Shown: positions 50,657 through 59,809 of the stretch, one piece after another
Numbering within the stretch: the first letter of the stretch is position 1
Layout: each line of letters opens with the position of its first letter
From: Agelas oroides
Taxonomy: Eukaryota; Porifera; Demospongiae; Agelasida; Agelasidae
Reading direction: 5' to 3'
DNA length: 64,000 bases
Assembly: GCA_949130485.1 (NCBI GenBank)
Contig: OX422190.1
Coordinates: 8,811,547-8,875,546, forward strand
Translations under genes and position numbers: made by a program
Notes under the pieces: generated by a model
What the model was told of the DNA's origin: nothing
Database searches by the model: none
The model's input: only the letters and a program-made list of their open reading frames with translations

Positions 50657-51254
50657 TACGCATATTGCGTTCGATGTAAAGTGCAGCACAACTACGTCAA
50701 CTGATCCACGAAATCAGATTTGCAAACTCGGCAACGCTCAATTCTCACCTTCTCTACGAAGTACTGAACCACGTGCTCAGTTGAACCCTGGTGACGTAAT
50801 TATGAGTAATATTTAATTCGAGCAAAATGGCGTGTAGCAGCTAGCGTAAGTGTGAGATTACCTGAGAATCGCCGACAAGTTTGAGTTCTTTCTTTTAGAC
50901 CGATAAGTGGCAGGTGCAATACCTAGTGATTTATGCTGTTGTTTTGCGTTTGAATCGTTGTAAAAGCTCCAGCCGTTATCGTGCTATCGCGGTGGAAGGC
51001 AGAAGAAGAAAGAAAGTCAGAAGATAGACGATTTGTCCTTTTTGGCGACTTGCCGGTCTGGTGCTTAGCGATACTTTCCAGCAAACTTAACAGTCTTTTT
51101 GCTCATGAAAACACTCGATAATGCCTGATATGGCTCATACAGGCCTTTGACTAATCTAATGAAGACATTTCGAGCGTGTTATTTGTGCACTTTTAATGTG
51201 GCGGCCATTTTTTTTCGGGGTCATCCCTACATATGGCGTACTACCGTACGCCAT

Positions 51255-53095
51255 GATATTTCTACAGCAGTATTTTGCTATTCCTGTGCCATATGGTATC
51301 ACACGGGCCCAGTGACTATGTGGTATCCTAGCAATGACGATGTGCTTTAGTTAGAATGGATGGATGCATTTGAACGGCGAGTTAGTCGGCTGGTACTTTG
51401 TTAGTCTTGTGCCAAGAATTAAGGGTATAGTCTAAGTCTCATAACTGCTTGTATCATGACTGAAATTGAAACTAAATGGGTACATTGTTACATTACCTCA
51501 ATCTCCTACCACCCAACTCAACTAATATGCTTCTGGTGGGTATATCATGTCTGTCGACATGATGTAGTTACAGGGTGATGGAGTTACAGTATACAAATCT
51601 GTTACTGCCAGTGGTACATGTACGTATGAGGAATGATTATAAAATTTCCTCACCCAATCACATGATCCCTCTCCGTTCTTTTTTCCCAAAGACTGTTTCA
51701 TCAGGACCCGCTCCACAGCAAGTTCCAGACCCATTTCTTAGACGACCTGTTATTCCCACATTGCCACCCGTAAGCACTACAAATTAAGTATATTTAAAGC
51801 ATGTATGATGACTGGTGTGATCACGTGCACTACGTTAGGATCATTGTAAAAGCTGGTGTGTGACTGGAATAACTGTTTTTAACATCCAGTTGATATATAT
51901 TTCTACAGCAGTATTTTGCTATTCCTGTGCCATATGGTATCACACGGGCCCAGTGACTATGTGGTAACCTAGCAATGACGATGTGCTTTAGTTAGAATGG
52001 ATCGATGCATTTGAACGGCGAGTTAGTCGGCTGGTACTTTGTTAGTCTTGTGCCAAGAATTAAGGGTATAGTCTAAGTCTCACAACTGCTTGTATTATGA
52101 CTGAAATTGAAACTAAATGGGTACATTGTTACATTACCTCAATCTTCTGCCACCCAACTCAACTAATATGCTTCTGGTGGGTGTGGTTGGATATGTAACG
52201 GTATGTCATGTCTGTCGACATGATGTAGTTACAGGGTGATGGAGTTACAGTATACAAATCTGTTACTGCCAGTGGTACATGTACGTATGAGGAATGATTA
52301 TAAAATTTCCTCACCCAATCACATGATCCCTCTCCATTCTTTTTTCCCAAAGACTGTTTCATCTGGACCATCTACACAGCAAGTTCCAGACCCATTTCTT
52401 AGACGACCTGTTATTCCCACATTGCCACCCGTAAGCACTACAAATTAAGTATATTTAAAGCATGTATGATGACTGGTGTGATCACATGCACTACGTTAGG
52501 ATCATTGTAAAAGCTGGTGTGTGACTGGAATAACTGTTTTTAACATCCAGTTGATATATATTTCTACATCAGTATTTTGCTATTCCTGTGCCATATGGTA
52601 TCACATGGGCCCAGTGACTATGCGGTATCCTAGCAATGACGATGTGTTGTAGTTAGAATGGATGCATTTGAACTGCGAGTTAGTTGATCGGTACTTTGTT
52701 AGTCTTGTGCCAAGACCCCACCTACGAAGAGAGGGTCTTGGTGACATTTGGCTGATTGCTCGGGCTTCGTTAAAAATTTATAGCTTGCTGTATGCATTTG
52801 TTGAACTACGTGTAATTTAATACATGCCAAAAAAGGGATGTGTCATCGTGCTGAAGTAGCCAAGGATTTCAAGTGTTGCACTACAGATTGTGTTTTTAGC
52901 AATGTGATTGGTGGAGGGAAATTTTACTCCAGAAAGTAATCAATGTTAATGAAGCCCGAGGGATTGATCGAATGTCACCAGACCCTCACCTCTTGTGGGT
53001 GAGGTCCGTGCCGGGCATGGGACTAGCGCTTTGTGTGAGAAGGGTATAGTCTAAGTCTCGTAACTGCTTGTATCATGACTGAAATTGAAACTAAA
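51255..53095 (+). repeat. Second tandem array, right part
   Basis: Three units of the same array continue after the insert (landmarks near 51,303, 51,942 and 52,605). They are of B type but without the 18-bp exon deletion (frame TVSSGPAPQQVPDPFLRRP). The last unit contains a full copy of the MITE seen in the first unit and then leaves the array at about 53,095. Confidence 0.9.
52700..53025. mobile_element. 326-bp MITE in the rightmost array unit
   Basis: Same family and same position in the unit as 39,607-39,919, beginning TAGTCTTGTGCCAAGACCCC and ending GGGCATGGGACTA. Flanks GTACTTTGT and GCGCTTTGT agree at 7 of 9 positions. It differs from the left copy by small indels, for example an added TTAAAAATT segment near 52,772. 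Confidence 0.82.
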
Positions 53096-53560
53096 ATATT
53101 TTTCCGGTTGAGTTCCCTGATGATCTTTTTAAGTCGAGTTCCTCGGTTTGGATCCGACGCTATTAAGCCCTGGTATGTGGGCTCCATTGTCTCATTCTCA
53201 GACCTTCACTTTGTTTGTTTTGATGTGCAAATAGGGAGGGGAAGGCCTGGGAGATTTTGACATGTGCCATGAAGGTTGGTTAACACCTGGGGTTGAGGGT
53301 GGTTTATGACTTTCAAAATTCAAACTGAGTTGGTCAGTCCTGAGTGTACCAAACCTAGTCATGATGCTGCTTTGCAGACATTCTGGCCTAGCAGGTCCTG
53401 AGATAATTATGTAAGTATATATCACACTTTTGGCCCGCAAGCTACAGGCACAGTAAGTTATATATATCTGACCTTACTCACTGCCAAGCCTTTCTTCGGC
53501 TCATGTGGCTTGAAGGCAGCCTATTTGCCCTTAGAACCCTTCTGCAAATGTGTGAGTATG
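53096..53560. other. Unassigned sequence after the array
   Basis: An ATG within the last array segment (53,075) opens a frame to 53,260 (MTEIETKIFFRLSSLMIFL...) with no domain I recognise. Nothing else noted. Confidence 0.35.

Positions 53561-53564
<4 letters not shown>

Positions 53565-53657
<93 letters not shown>
53565..53657 (+). repeat. (TG)n microsatellite
   Basis: About 45 uninterrupted TG dinucleotides after a short impure start. The minus-strand TH-repeat frame here is an artefact. Confidence 0.98.
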
Positions 53658-53658
<1 letters not shown>

Positions 53659-53859
53659 CAATTGAAATTTTAGCCATATATAATTACTATAGCTAGAGCA
53701 ATAGATCATACCAGTTGAACAGAGTATTCATGCATTTACCACCAAGTAACACAATGACAGTATGGGAACATGCTTAATTGCATTACTTACTGTCTCAGGG
53801 AGAGAGATGGAGGTGGACTGTGAGGGATGAATGTGTGAGTGTGTGTGGGGACAAATCCA

Positions 53860-54566
53860 GTCATGCTGCATACATGCACAGGTGGTAAAGAGTTATCATT
53901 GTGAGCACACATGCACAGGTGGTAAAGAGTTATCATTGTGAGCACACATGCACGGGTGATAAAGAGTTATTTCACCTGTGCATGTGAGCACACATGCACA
54001 GGTGGTAAAGAGTAATCATTGTGAGCACACATGCACGGGTGGTAAAGAGTTATCCTTGTGAGCACACATGCACAGGTGGTAAAGAGTTATCATTGTGAGC
54101 ACACATGCACGGGTGGTAAAGAGTTATCATTGTGAGCACACATGCACGGGTGGTAAAGAGTTATCATTGTGAGCACACATGCACGGGTGGTAAAGAGTTA
54201 TCATTGTGAGCACACATGCACAGGTGGTAAAGAGTTATCATTGTGAACACACATGCACGGGTGGTAAAGAGTTATCATTGTGAGCACACATGCACGGGTG
54301 GTAAAGAGTTATCATTGTGAGCACACATGCACGGGTGGTAAAGAGTTATCATTGTGAGCACACATGCACAGGTGGTAAAGAGTTATCATTGTGATCACAC
54401 ATGCACAGGTGGTAAAGAGATCATTGTGAGCACACATGCACGGGTGGTAAAGAGTTATCATTGTGAGCACACATGCACGGGTGGTAAAGAGTTATCATTG
54501 TGAGCACACATGCACAGGTGGTAAAGAGTTATCATTGTGAGCACACATGGACAGGTGGTAAAGAGA
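53860..54566 (+). repeat. 37-bp minisatellite, about 18 copies
   Basis: Unit GAGCACACATGCACGGGTGG followed by TAAAGAGTTATCATTGT, with a CACAGG/CACGGG alternation. One aberrant unit at about 53,970-54,002 contains a reverse-complement CACCTGTGCATGTG that can pair with the following CACACATGCACAGGTG. Confidence 0.95.
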
Positions 54567-54611
54567 TAATTATCATAGTTGAGAATATTTGCTCAAATTG
54601 AACGTCTACAC

Positions 54612-54710
54612 CCCTTCTGGTTTGAACACGAGTGGAATGGCAGTTATTCGTTTATCGGACTTTCTCAGCACCTACTGTTGCCAAGACATCAGCTAGTGAG
54701 AGTAAAAAAG
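54612..54710 (+). mobile_element. Partial SINE-like copy
   Basis: Shares CTTTCTCAG, GCACCTACTGTTGCCAAG, ATCA and AGCTAGTG with the 3' part of the SINE-like sequence at 54,885-55,020, and has a TGGTTTGAACACGAG segment where the B box would be. Confidence 0.4.
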
Positions 54711-54884
54711 TTCTAGGTCTTGTCCCTATGTAAACGTGTTTGTATGTCCATTCATCTTATTGGGCTTCATTCCTCAACATACATACTGTGGAGTTTTATG
54801 GCAATGAAGCACATGAGCACAGCAACAGAGAGAGCCTCAGCGATGTTGCTTATGTAACTTGTCTTCCGCTCCTCTGCCAGGGGT

Positions 54885-55020
54885 CCATGCAAGTGACTCA
54901 GTGGCAAGAGTGTCTGACTAGTATTCAGAATGTCTTGGGTTTGAATTCCAGCGGAATTCTCACTTTCTCAGCGAGCACCTACTGTTGCCAAGTCATCAAG
55001 CCTCTAAACATGTAGCTAGT
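54885..55020 (+). mobile_element. tRNA-derived SINE-like element
   Basis: A pol III A-box-like TGACTCAGTGGC at about 54,894 is followed about 40 bp later by a B-box-like GGGTTTGAATTCC at about 54,938, as in tRNA-derived SINEs. The flanking GCAAGAGTGTCTGACTAGTA resembles a tRNA D-arm to anticodon region. A 3' tail with GTTGCCAAG and TAAAAAACAAG follows. It is not a functional tRNA: no acceptor stem is evident. Confidence 0.55.
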
Positions 55021-55263
55021 GGGTAAAAAACAAGTGAAACGTTCTAGGATGGCAGTAAAGTTACGTATTGTGCATGCTGGCAGCACCCCGAGGAGACCCT
55101 CTTCTGTACCAGATTGTTTACTTTGGAACTGTACCACACAAGTCTCATGTATGTGTCAACTAGTACATAACAGGAAATACCATATATGGAAGATTCCAAG
55201 TTTCTAAGGTATCATACCCTGCCCCCTAGTGGTTGGTTACAGTAGCTCATGCCAGGGAAGAGT

Positions 55264-55324
55264 TAGTCTCGCGGAGCCAGACTCTCTCCCGCTTTTCGTG
55301 TGAGAGTCTGGCTCCGCGAGACTA
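55264..55324. mobile_element. 61-bp foldback element with perfect 9-bp target duplication
   Basis: TAGTCTCGCGGAGCCAGACT with its exact reverse complement 15 bp downstream forms a 23-bp stem. Both sides are flanked by GGGAAGAGT (55,255-55,263 and 55,325-55,333), a perfect 9-bp target-site duplication. This is the clearest member of the TAG...CTA group. Confidence 0.92.
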
Positions 55325-55448
55325 GGGAAGAGTATGATTGGTGACTGGCAGACCAGCTTCCAAAGCAAAAACCACTTTTCAAGCATACAAATGCCAATTT
55401 AAGGAGAGCAATCACTTTCAATGTCTAGAAGCAGCTAAATTTGGATAT

Positions 55449-55490
55449 ACCGTATAGCCGGTTATTTTGGCGGGCATTAAATTTTGATAT
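55449..55490 (+). mobile_element. Solo MITE-like end
   Basis: ACCGTATAGCCGGTTATTTT and the following GGCGGGC resemble the CCGTATAGCGGG terminus of the element at 17,881, but no partner end was found nearby. Confidence 0.35.
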
Positions 55491-56093
55491 AACTTCATGA
55501 GCACGAGCAAATGGTACAAGCAAGTGAAGCTAACTGGCCATGTGCCATGTTTAACCAATGGACTTGGCACGAAGCAAACAATTTTGAAGGTGGCAACTTA
55601 TGATGAAAGACCATGCATGATGAGAACTTATTTTGGTTGTATTTTTTATGAACACAACCATGGCACATGCACCTTGCATGCTTATGTGAACTGAACTTTG
55701 GAGACATCTGTAGAGAGGCTTCATTGCCATAAAAGTATGTATGTTGAGGAATGAAGCCCAATGAGACACAAGAAATTAATGGACATACAAACACGTCTAC
55801 AAAGACGCTGGATGGTTATGAGCATTCACTGCACCCGCCTACTGCTGTGAGACGCAGTCCAGCAATTACTGTACACATGACTGTGTGCTGGCTCTGCATT
55901 GAATGCTATCTCAACATCCTCATACCATCTGAACTCTGATGGGGAGTTTGAAAGGTAGGAGTATCTTGAGCAACCTTTCGTTTCGGTTGGAGTACCACAG
56001 AAGTGCAATGTTCTACCAACAAAGAAAATAGAGCATAATAAGAAAATGAAAATGAGTAAATGAAAGAGAGGCAGATGATAAGTCCCCTAGACA

Positions 56094-56453
56094 TAGCCTT
56101 GTTCCCAGGCCTCCCCTGTTTTTTTGGTTTGTATTCAGTATATTACACCAAGAATGTGAATGACGTCAGGTGGACGCAAGGTGAGGGGTCCACATTCAAA
56201 TAACATGCTAGACTTCATCATCGAGTGCTCCATTGCTAGGCAAAACCCCAGACGTCCACAAGATCATGAGTACTCCGCTTGACTGGTAGCAAAGAAACTC
56301 GCTTTCAGGACGTATTTGTAGTCGCCCCCCCCCCCCCCCCCCACGTCCATGTCATATGATAAGCCTTCCCTGTTTTTTTTTTGTCGCTCTTCCGTGTATT
56401 GCAAAACAAAAACAAAAAACGTGAGGGAGAGGGAGGCACTGGGAACAAGGCTA
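56094..56453. mobile_element. 360-bp TAGCCT MITE
   Basis: Starts TAGCCTTGTTCCCAGGCCTC and ends ACTGGGAACAAGGCTA. Flanks CCCTAGACA and TCCTAGACA give an 8-bp perfect (9-bp with one mismatch) target duplication. The interior holds a poly-C run of about 18 (56,326-56,343). The ends match the 75-bp foldback at 37,909 closely. Confidence 0.87.
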
Positions 56454-56543
56454 TCCTAGACAATTACATTTAGTCTACTCTGTACTATTGACATAATTTA
56501 ACTTTTGGTATGAGTCATCAAAGTTGTCGTGTGTGCATCCTCT

Positions 56544-56577
<34 letters not shown>

Positions 56578-56612
56578 CACACACACGCACACACACACAC
56601 ATGCACACACAC
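56544..56612 (+). repeat. (CA)n microsatellite
   Basis: Imperfect CA repeat with GCAC and ATGCAC interruptions. Confidence 0.95.
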
Positions 56613-57119
56613 CGTTGATTTTGACTGATATGAATGGTGCAGTTGAAGACTAGACAGTGCTGGTGCCAGAACTTTCTAAATCGTTTTTATTGCAGCATTG
56701 TAATCTCATTTAGCATTATTATCAGGTGTCTGCCACCTATGTACACAGTTCATGTTATAATAACTGATGGCTAATTTTGCAGGTGGTTGGAACAGGATGG
56801 TTATACAAATGCTCTGTTGTTGTGCTGAGTGCTAGTGAATATTAGCAGTCAGCAGTGATTTCCCTCCAAATGCTACAATACGATAGAGTTTGTTTACATG
56901 TGCTTTTAGCCTAAGTTTCAGAATCTACTGTATGAGACTGCTCCTCAAAGTGCCAAGTTACCTCGCATTCCAAGTTACCCCACTTCACATATTGCCATAT
57001 TAATGCCACATATAGCAATTCTTAAGCATGAGACAAATGCCACTGGACAGCATAATTATAATTATACAGTGCCATAATGATGTATGCTGATGATCTATGA
57101 TGATCCAGTCATCATTTAG
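56613..57119. other. Unassigned sequence
   Basis: No gene recognised. Near its right end, 57,075-57,098 repeats a 23-24-bp stretch of the LINE reverse transcriptase region at 57,777-57,800. Confidence 0.45.
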
Positions 57120-57640
57120 CCCTTTAAACACTGAATTTTTTTCACTGGAGATTAGTTTTAGCCTAAACATGCCTTTAACGCACCGTATCTCCATTTGTGT
57201 CAAAGCTCTGACTCCAAAACTGAGCCCAACTCCACTTCCAGCCTTAGCAAGCAGACATGTGACCTTAACCACGCCCCCTCATTAACGAGCATGCAATGGT
57301 CAGCACTCTCGATTGGCAAACACCCGCTTGGAACCCAAGAAGCCTTCCTGGCCAGATATGAACCCCCTGAAAGGTGAGAGTGGCATTTTCTAAGCCTGCT
57401 CATGCAGCCAGGCCAAGAGTTGGCCCACCCGGTGCCAACCACGTTCCTTTTGCAGCCAAGCCTAGCAGCTGCCATGTGCACAGCACCCTGCGGGTGACCC
57501 CACCCACCTCCCCCTGTCCCACCTCCCCCTGTCCCACCCTTTCTGCTGACGCAGAACCTGCGCGCCAGCGCGCAGAGACTATCTTTTCTGCGCAGTGCGC
57601 AGTATGACGTTATCAAAAGTGTACTATAGGGTTTAAAGGG
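57120..57640. mobile_element. 521-bp piggyBac-like MITE
   Basis: Ends CCCTTTAAAC and GTTTAAAGGG, flanked by TTAG on the left and TTAA on the right. Terminal CCC and a TTAA target are the hallmarks of piggyBac-type elements; the left TTAG would be a mutated TTAA. The interior is CG- and C-rich, with a tandem CCACCTCCCCCTGTCC. No transposase. It abuts the 5' end of the following LINE fragment. Confidence 0.55.
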
Positions 57641-57649
57641 TTAATATTA

Positions 57650-58697
57650 AATGGAACCTGTTCATCCTGGTTACCTGTTATCTCTGGGGTGCCCCAGGGA
57701 TCCATCCTGGGGCCACTCTTATTCTTGCGGTATGTAAATGATATTCCCAATCTTCCGTTCTCTAAGGATTCACATCTAATGATGTATGCTGATGATCTAT
57801 TGCTTTTCAAGCCAATATCCTGTCAACAAGATCTTTCAACTTTCCAATGTGATGTGAATCTCATTTCCCAGTGGACCCTTCAAAACCATCTTTCTCTAAA
57901 CTGTAACAAGACTAAGTACATGCTTATTTCCAGAAGCAGGCCTGGTAGCTGCAACTATTTCAATTTCCCAATTATTTATGTGAACAACAATCAAATTGAA
58001 AGAGTTCATCAGTACAAATACTTTGGTGTCTGGATATCTGATGACCTTACTTGGGCCAAGCACATTGAATGTATCTGTAACAGATCGCGGAGATTACTGG
58101 GCTACATCTTCAGAACATTTTCTCCACACTGCTCCCCGGACTCCATTCTCCATATATACAAGACTCAGGTGTTACCCATTCTGGAGTATGCCTGCATAGT
58201 ATGGGACCCCCACCACAAGAAGGACCAACTACTTCTTGAGAAAGTCCAACTGTTTGCTGCTAGATTGGCAACAAAATCCTGGTCTCAGGATCAGGCTTCC
58301 CTGTTTACCAGCCTCAACCTCCCATCACTGATGAATCGTCGCTCATATCTCAAACTTGTTTTTGCTTTTAAAAAATCATGTTTTCTGTCCCTTTGTTCTT
58401 TTTACATATCACCGCCAACACTGCTAGAACTGTTTCCTTTTCTTATTCGTACTTTATATCTACTGTTAAATCATGGAACTGTTTACCTCCAGATATTGTT
58501 GCCTGTACAAGTCTAAGTTCTTTTAGGTGCGCCTTAAAAGATCTGTACCTTACCTGAACCTTGTACTTCACCTAAGGCTTTTTGCTCATTTCATTTCATT
58601 TTATTTTCTGATCCCTTTGTATTAGCCTATGCTATTGGGGTCTTACAACTCTGTACTTGTTCAGATTTCTAACATAAAATAAAAAAATTAAAAAATA
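57650..58697 (+). mobile_element. LINE fragment: reverse transcriptase C-terminal part
   Basis: 5'-truncated non-LTR retrotransposon. The frame from 57,650 reads through SGVPQGSILGPLLF (RT motif) and MMYADDLLLF (catalytic YADD at about 57,787-57,798). It continues with QYKYFGVWISDDLTWAKHI, YKTQVLPILEYACIVWDPHH and LNLPSLMNRRSYLKLVFAFK, the post-RT pattern of CR1/L2/Jockey-like elements. A frame shift near 58,430 moves the end (STVKSWNCLPPDIVACTSLS then SFRCALKDLYLT and TGA at about 58,556) into another frame. An A-rich tail ends near 58,697. The copy lacks the endonuclease and is dead. Confidence 0.9.
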
Positions 58698-58794
58698 GCA
58701 TAATATACATTCTCTCTATGCACAAGTAATCAAGTGTACTTACATGCAGCAAATTTGTAACTACAATGCAAACTATGTTACACTGGTCAACTTG

Positions 58795-59405
58795 AGTGAG
58801 TATACAGTCACTGCAAACTCTCAGACATAATATGGCTATACGGTCCCTGCAAACTCTCAGACATAATATGGCTATACTGTCACTGCAAACTCTCAGACAT
58901 ACAGCAGATCGCAAAAGTCTTGCAACAAGCAAGTGGAACAGTGGAAAACCACAATTGATTTACCACCTATGAATCTGATTATCTTTCCAACCTCAGCATG
59001 CCCTTCCTCTCTGTTCAAGCACAATTGTGGGTTTCCACTGTTCAGCTTGCTTGTTGCAAGACTTTTGCAATCTGCTGTAATATGGCTATACTGTCACTGC
59101 AAACTCTCAGACATAATATGGCTATACGGTTACTGCAAACTCTCAGACATAATATGGCTATACGGTTACTGCAAACTCGCAGACATAATATGGCTATACG
59201 GTTACTGCAAACTCTCAGACATAATATGGCTATACGGTCACTGCAAACTCTCAGACATAATATGGCTATACAGTCACTGCAAACTCTCAGACATAATATG
59301 GCTATACGGTCACTGCAAACTCTCAGACATAATATGGCTATACTGTCACTGCAAACTCTCAGACATAATATGGCTATACGGTTACTGCAAACTCTCAGAC
59401 ATAAT
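58795..59405 (+). repeat. 36-bp minisatellite split by a MITE
   Basis: Unit CACTGCAAACTCTCAGACAT followed by AATATGGCTATACTGT, with ACTGTC/ACGGTT/ACGGTC variants. About 3 units lie left of the MITE at 58,902-59,077 and 9 right of it. The open frames with YCKLSDIIWLYG are repeat artefacts (36 bp is 12 codons). Confidence 0.95.
58902..59077. mobile_element. 176-bp mariner-like MITE
   Basis: Starts CAGCAGATCGCAAAAGTCTT and ends with its near-perfect reverse complement; the inverted repeats are about 56 bp. Flanked by TA on both sides. Removing the element plus one TA restores an intact minisatellite unit (GACATAATATGG), so insertion site and boundaries are exact. Non-autonomous. Confidence 0.93.
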
Positions 59406-59423
59406 GGTTATTTATTAAGTCTA

Positions 59424-59809
59424 TAGAGGTTCTGCATGTGATGTCATCAAAAGGGTTAAATTTATTAATTTTAATTTAATAGTCTTGCCAATTTTTCTAG
59501 GCAATAAGGAAGGTCTAAATAGCTTAAATCTCAAGTGAAAATTCTAAATTAATGATAGTTGATTTTATATAAATTGTCAAAGTTTGATCTTTTAGCATTA
59601 ACTTGTATGGCGAGTGGCAAATTTTGCCACTCGCTGTACAAATCCTATGCAAAATGTTTGACTTTAAGAATTTATATAAAATCAATGGAAAGGAGTTAGG
59701 CCTTCATATTTTAGATTTGAGTTAGCTGGACCATCAGTATTACCTGCAAATGTTTGGAATGGCTAATTATGAATTTTAAATTGGTGATGACGTCACTGCA
59801 GAACCTCTA
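59424..59809. mobile_element. 386-bp foldback MITE, copy 2
   Basis: Same length, ends, TA flanks and central hairpin as 24,317-24,702, and essentially identical by eye across the whole element. Confidence 0.93.

Larger units (their letters stand above)
48634..51254. other. Remainder of the 3.7-kb insert interrupting the array
   Basis: Array sequence stops at ...TTGATATATA (47,560) and resumes at ATATTTCTACAG (51,255). Comparison with intact units indicates that only about 3 bp (ATA) is shared at the two junctions. The insert carries the YW-x-DPE repeat frame, a possible start exon, a minus open frame at 49,139-48,864 without a recognised domain, and a short palindrome (ATGGCGTAC, loop TACC, GTACGCCAT) at 51,233-51,254 exactly at the right junction. 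Confidence 0.6.
54731..55799. repeat. Inverted repeat arms of about 80 bp
   Basis: 54,731-54,810 and 55,718-55,799 are imperfect reverse complements sharing TGTTTGTATGTCCATT, TTGGGCTTCATTCCTCAACA and TTTTATGGCAATGAAGC, with small indels. The roughly 900-bp interior holds the SINE and the 61-bp foldback. It could be an old inverted-repeat element or an inverted duplication. Confidence 0.7.

Noticed and set aside
53521..53709. Minus frame with poly-TH
   Set aside because: Translation of the TG microsatellite.
53860..54566. CRISPR-like direct repeats
   Set aside because: The 37-bp units are contiguous with no unique spacers, and the window is eukaryotic.
54885..54960. A tRNA gene
   Set aside because: A- and B-box-like motifs are present but the B box carries an extra base and no acceptor stem pairs, so a SINE is the better reading.
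58933..59426. Plus frames with IIWLYGYCKLSD or HNMAIRLLQTLR repeats
   Set aside because: Products of the 36-bp minisatellite, and one frame begins inside the inserted MITE.
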